Assembly: GCA_903926385.1 (NCBI GenBank)
Contig: CAIYIS010000045.1
Span: 62,001 to 126,000, forward strand
Direction: 5' to 3'
DNA length: 64,000 nt
DNA from: an uncultured Bacteroidota bacterium
GTDB lineage: Bacteria; Bacteroidota; Bacteroidia; 2-12-FULL-35-15
The notes beneath the pieces were generated by a model. The model was not told the origin of the DNA and did not search any database. It saw only the letters and a program-made list of their open reading frames with translations. The stretch's first letter is position 1, and each line of letters begins with the position of its first letter. Position numbers and translations under genes: made by a program. This document shows positions 61,454 to 64,000 of this stretch, one piece after another.

Positions 61454-62153
61454 TCATGTCCTGAGGAGTGGTAATCTTTATGTTTCGTGAATTGCCTTCT
61501 ACCAAATTAATTTTCATCCCCCATTCTTCCGCTACACTGGCATCATCAGTATAGCGGTGGGAATAGTTTTGAGAAAAAGCATCTTTAATCAAAGTGGATT
61601 GAAAACATTGTGGAGTTTGAATGATTCTCAGTTTTTCTCTATTCATCATTTTATTCCCTTCTTCATCTACCTCACGTATCGAATCGTGTATCGAAACTGC
61701 AGGTACAGCATTTCCTTTTTCTGCGGCACATTCAAAAGCGGAGCGAATAGTTTGGGCACTGACCAATGGTCTAGCAGCGTCATGAATACCCACCAAACTT
61801 CCGATAGGTACTTTATCTAAACCGTTTTTTACAGAATAGAATCGAGTTTCTCCTCCGGAAGCAAGCTCATGTATGATTGTAAAATTATATTGATGGCAAA
61901 GGTCAGCCCATTGCTTGTTATTTTCTACGGCAAGTACAACAATAATGTGAATATCGGGTATAGTATTATAAAACTTTTCAATGGTGCGCATCAGCACAGG
62001 CCTTCCATTAAGAAGTAAAAATTGTTTTGGAACAACATTGTTCATTCGGCTTCCGCTTCCTCCGGCCACAATGATAACAAAGACTTTTCCCTCAAACCCC
62101 TTCCTTTGTATGGAAGAGGTTATAAGAGATTCGTCTTTTTTTTCGGTATCCAT
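61431..62153 (-). CDS. ispD: 2-C-methyl-D-erythritol 4-phosphate cytidylyltransferase
   Basis: 240 residues. The nucleotide-binding motif IIVAGGSGSRMNNVVPKQFLLL begins at residue 27, followed by GIHDAARPLV, DSIREVDEEG, IIQTPQCFQS and YTDDASVAEEWG. IspD makes CDP-methylerythritol in the MEP pathway. About 24 residues precede the domain (TEKKDESLITSSIQRKGFEG), longer than usual; this part is encoded by a palindromic element at about 62093-62120. No other in-frame start precedes the domain, so the extension is probably real. It lies 64 bp after queA and is likely cotranscribed. Confidence 0.95.
   Translation of the reverse strand: MDTEKKDESLITSSIQRKGFEGKVFVIIVAGGSGSRMNNVVPKQFLLLNGRPVLMRTIEKFYNTIPDIHIIVVLAVENNKQWADLCHQYNFTIIHELASGGETRFYSVKNGLDKVPIGSLVGIHDAARPLVSAQTIRSAFECAAEKGNAVPAVSIHDSIREVDEEGNKMMNREKLRIIQTPQCFQSTLIKDAFSQNYSHRYTDDASVAEEWGMKINLVEGNSRNIKITTPQDMIIATALL
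62093..62117. repeat. Palindromic element in the ispD 5' coding region
   Basis: CCCCTTCC at about 62097-62104 and GGAAGAGG at about 62112-62119 form a 7-of-8-bp stem with a short loop, preceded by CCCTCAAA. The layout matches the CCTCACCCC-type elements at 9737 and 9853. It codes for part of the IspD N-terminal extension. Confidence 0.6.
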
Positions 62154-62217
62154 TTTATTATTAACTGTTTTTTAGGAAATGCATTCCTGTCAGAATTGAA
62201 TTTGGAAGCTGTCGCTT

Positions 62218-63267
62218 TTACAATATCAGCATGGCATCGCCATAAGTATAGAAACGATACTTTTCTTTAATTGCTTCCTTGTATGCTTTCTGCATTAAAT
62301 CAAATCCACCAAATGCATAAACCATCATTAACAAAGTTGATTCAGGTGTATGGAAATTTGTAATCATACAATTGGCCACACTGAAATCGTATGGAGGGAA
62401 GATGAATTTATTAGTCCAACCTTCAAATGGTTTTAAATAGCCATCAGTTTTTACAGATGATTCAATAGCACGCATAGAGGTAGTCCCCACACAGCATACT
62501 TTCTTTTTGGCAGCACGGGCTGTATTTACAATATCGCAGGTTTGTTGAGAGATAAATGCTTGCTCCGAATCCATTTTATGTTTGGTCAAATCTTCTACTT
62601 CAACTGTACGGAAAGTTCCCAATCCAACGTGAAGGGTAAGGTGAGCAAAGTTAACGCCTTTTATTTCCAAACGTTTTAAAAGTTCTCTGCTAAAGTGTAA
62701 TCCTGCTGTGGGAGCTGCAACGGCTCCTTCGTGCTGTGCGTACACTGTTTGATAACGCTCTTTATCTTCTTCTGTCGGGGCACGTTTGATATATTTTGGC
62801 AATGGAGTTTCTCCCATTTCTTCTAATGTTTTACGAAATTCTTCGTAAGAACCATCGAAAAGAAAACGCAATGTACGACCACGGGAGGTAGTATTATCTA
62901 TCACCTCAGCCACTAATGTGTCATCATTTCCAAAATACAATTTGTTTCCGATACGTATTTTACGAGCTGGGTCAACCAACACGTCCCACAAACGGCTTTC
63001 AGCATTAAGTTCTCTTAATAAAAATACTTCTATTTTAGCACCTGTTTTTTCTTTATTACCGTACATACGGGCAGGAAATACTTTTGTATCGTTAAATATC
63101 ATACAATCTCCATTGTCGAAATAGCTCAAAATATCTTTAAAATGTTTGTGCTCTATTTTTCCTGTTTTGCGGTGGACCACCATTAATCGGGCTCCTTCGC
63201 GTGTTTTGGCAGGATGCTCAGCAATTAGTTCTTTCGGCAAATTGAATTTAAATTGTGATAGTTTCAT
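62218..63267 (-). CDS. queA: tRNA preQ1(34) S-adenosylmethionine ribosyltransferase-isomerase
   Basis: 349 residues, full length. Signature stretches: [93 protein letters not shown] and [10 protein letters not shown], with [17 protein letters not shown] near the end. QueA adds the ribosyl part of SAM to preQ1 in tRNA on the way to queuosine. No preQ1 riboswitch was recognised in its leader. First gene of a queA-ispD transcript driven by the promoter at 63373-63403. Confidence 0.97.
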   Translation of the reverse strand: MKLSQFKFNLPKELIAEHPAKTREGARLMVVHRKTGKIEHKHFKDILSYFDNGDCMIFNDTKVFPARMYGNKEKTGAKIEVFLLRELNAESRLWDVLVDPARKIRIGNKLYFGNDDTLVAEVIDNTTSRGRTLRFLFDGSYEEFRKTLEEMGETPLPKYIKRAPTEEDKERYQTVYAQHEGAVAAPTAGLHFSRELLKRLEIKGVNFAHLTLHVGLGTFRTVEVEDLTKHKMDSEQAFISQQTCDIVNTARAAKKKVCCVGTTSMRAIESSVKTDGYLKPFEGWTNKFIFPPYDFSVANCMITNFHTPESTLLMMVYAFGGFDLMQKAYKEAIKEKYRFYTYGDAMLIL

Positions 63268-63372
63268 TCGTTTTGTTTTTTGATGTAAGAAAGTCTGGAA
63301 TGAGTGGCAACGGGAGGCTGTACTTATTTCATAAATCTTACGGGATTTATAATAATTTTATTTTTAGGGGTG

Positions 63373-63403
63373 CAAAAGTAATACAATCAGAAGGCGAAGT
63401 CAA
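63373..63403 (-). promoter_or_regulatory. Promoter (TTG-N20-TACTTTTG) of queA-ispD
   Basis: -7 element at 63373-63380 and TTG at 63401-63403 on the minus strand, 20 bp apart: an ideal Bacteroidota promoter. The leader is about 100 bases. Confidence 0.7.
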
Positions 63404-63511
63404 CAAAAATCGTATATTTTTTTTGTAAGAGCTGTTAATGGCTATTCTCGAAAGCTATTTGTTTACCCAAAACAACATACCTCCTCCAATTAAAGGGGCT
63501 AATAAATTAGA

Positions 63512-63550
63512 CTCCTTGCATCTCTGCAAGGAGCTTATAATTCTTATAAG
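63512..63550. terminator. Two adjacent perfect hairpins after kmo
   Basis: CTCCTTGCA-TCTC-TGCAAGGAG (63512-63533) is directly followed by CTTATAA-TTC-TTATAAG (63534-63550). They lie 17 bp downstream of the kmo stop codon and probably end its transcript, though the T-tract is weak. Confidence 0.6.
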
Positions 63551-63566
63551 TGAATTTTAAAGGAGA

Positions 63567-64000
63567 TTACTGTTTCAAATATCCAAGAATCGCTTTCTCC
63601 ACTTCTTCACTTTCCCATTTAGTTTCGATATCTGGCATAGCCATTATCTTTTGCATAATTGCTTCCTGTCTTTGTCCTTCTCGCATAGCTGTGGAATAGC
63701 GTATATCAGGGCTGTATACAACCATAGAATAAAAAGGAATCCATTTTTCGGGGTACTTAGAACTAAAGCGAGCTTCAATTTTCTTTTGTAATAAAAATTT
63801 TGGATCAGCAGTACGGTCGCGCATCTCAATAAAGTTGGCAATCGCCATATCTGCTATAGCGTCTCCATCCGGTTTACGTAGCTCCTGATATTCAGGAAAG
63901 ATTTTTTCCCAATCCTCGTTATGTTTTGTGATCAGATTATTTAACACCACACAATCTTCGAATCCACAAATCATGCCTTGTCCAAAGAAAGGTACGATAG
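63567..64000 (-). CDS. kmo: Kynurenine 3-monooxygenase, C-terminal part
   Basis: The gene enters from the right edge of the window; about 144 C-terminal residues of roughly 450 are visible. The first visible residues are IVPFFGQGM, then CGFEDCVVL, the conserved FAD-binding end of the flavoprotein monooxygenase fold. YQELRKPDGDAIADMAIANFIEMRD is the kynurenine-monooxygenase signature, with IPFYSMVVYSPDIRY after it. The enzyme hydroxylates kynurenine in tryptophan-to-NAD synthesis. Other genes of that route would be outside the window. Its transcript seems to end at the hairpin pair just downstream. Confidence 0.93.
   Translation of the reverse strand, partial: IVPFFGQGMICGFEDCVVLNNLITKHNEDWEKIFPEYQELRKPDGDAIADMAIANFIEMRDRTADPKFLLQKKIEARFSSKYPEKWIPFYSMVVYSPDIRYSTAMREGQRQEAIMQKIMAMPDIETKWESEEVEKAILGYLKQ

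Larger units (their letters stand above)
63268..63566. other. Intergenic region with the queA promoter and two hairpins
   Basis: 299 bp between queA and kmo. Contains the promoter, a leader of about 100 bases and the hairpin pair described separately; nothing else recognised. Confidence 0.7.

Noticed and set aside
63268-63372. preQ1 riboswitch before queA
   Set aside because: No preQ1-I or -II consensus was recognised in the roughly 100-base leader.
1-64000. tRNA and rRNA genes
   Set aside because: Reading for T-loop and acceptor patterns gave no convincing cloverleaf and no rRNA-like stretch; a tRNAscan run would settle it.

Overview
The window is chromosomal DNA of a member of the Bacteroidota, probably an environmental, flavobacterial- or chitinophaga-like lineage; the genus cannot be told from the sequence. 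Evidence: five secreted proteins end in type IX secretion (T9SS) sorting domains; many genes are preceded by the Bacteroidota -7 promoter element TAnnTTTG; IspG is the long three-domain form; there is a SusC/TonB-style receptor with a carboxypeptidase-like N-terminal domain; base composition is AT-rich. No rRNA, tRNA, CRISPR array, prophage or insertion sequence was found.

Layout. 1-413: N-terminal part of a BaiN/HI0933 flavoprotein. 585-915: a tandem array of eight 42-bp units, each able to form two hairpins. 942-1688: rluF. 1895-4954 (+): a three-gene cassette of a secreted YHYH protein, an MbnP-like protein and an MbnH-like di-heme enzyme. 5042-7983 (-): gcvT, comB and a secreted zinc phospholipase/nuclease. 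8074-9159: a glycosyltransferase. 9183-10539: a gene-free stretch full of repeats and palindromes. 10560-14932 (+): an FlaA1/CapD-type sugar dehydratase, a BspA-like repeat surface protein and a thioesterase. 15002-24499 (-): an M20 dipeptidase, a cytochrome lipoprotein, an SDF symporter, a GT39-like membrane protein, small conserved proteins and a PAS kinase/receiver-CRP regulator pair. 24673-33608: mixed housekeeping genes (TerB, S4 protein, OmpA, MFS, LutA-like, AMP nucleosidase, HolA). 34205-42684 (+): a Crp/Fnr-like protein cut short in its HTH, the second 42-bp array, an unknown protein, a DUF4145 protein, an SBBP beta-propeller and a large M4 metallopeptidase. 42775-45193 (-): porin and Amt. 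45346-46272 (+): Nfu and a 2TM protein. 46301-51848 (-): TonB receptor, T9SS protein, ispG. 51968-57984 (-): a DMT transporter and the suf operon. 58753-61453 (+): a cytochrome/propeller lipoprotein and an amidohydrolase. 61431-64000 (-): ispD, queA and the C-terminal part of kmo.

How genes fit together. IspG and IspD belong to the MEP isoprenoid pathway. Nfu and the suf operon build Fe-S clusters, needed by IspG among others. Porin plus Amt look like an ammonium-uptake pair. The histidine kinase and the receiver-CRP fusion form a two-component system. MbnH-type enzymes are known to oxidise a tryptophan on MbnP-type partners, so the YHYH/MbnP/MbnH cassette is probably a secreted copper or redox module.

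Most unusual points: (i) the two related 42-bp twin-hairpin arrays 34 kb apart, one in the apparent leader of an unknown gene; (ii) the suf operon, interrupted twice by accessory genes, one flanked by exact 18-bp inverted repeats, with a perfect 19-bp palindrome over its predicted transcription start; (iii) palindromic intergenic elements that seem to have become coding sequence at the N-termini of ComB and IspD.
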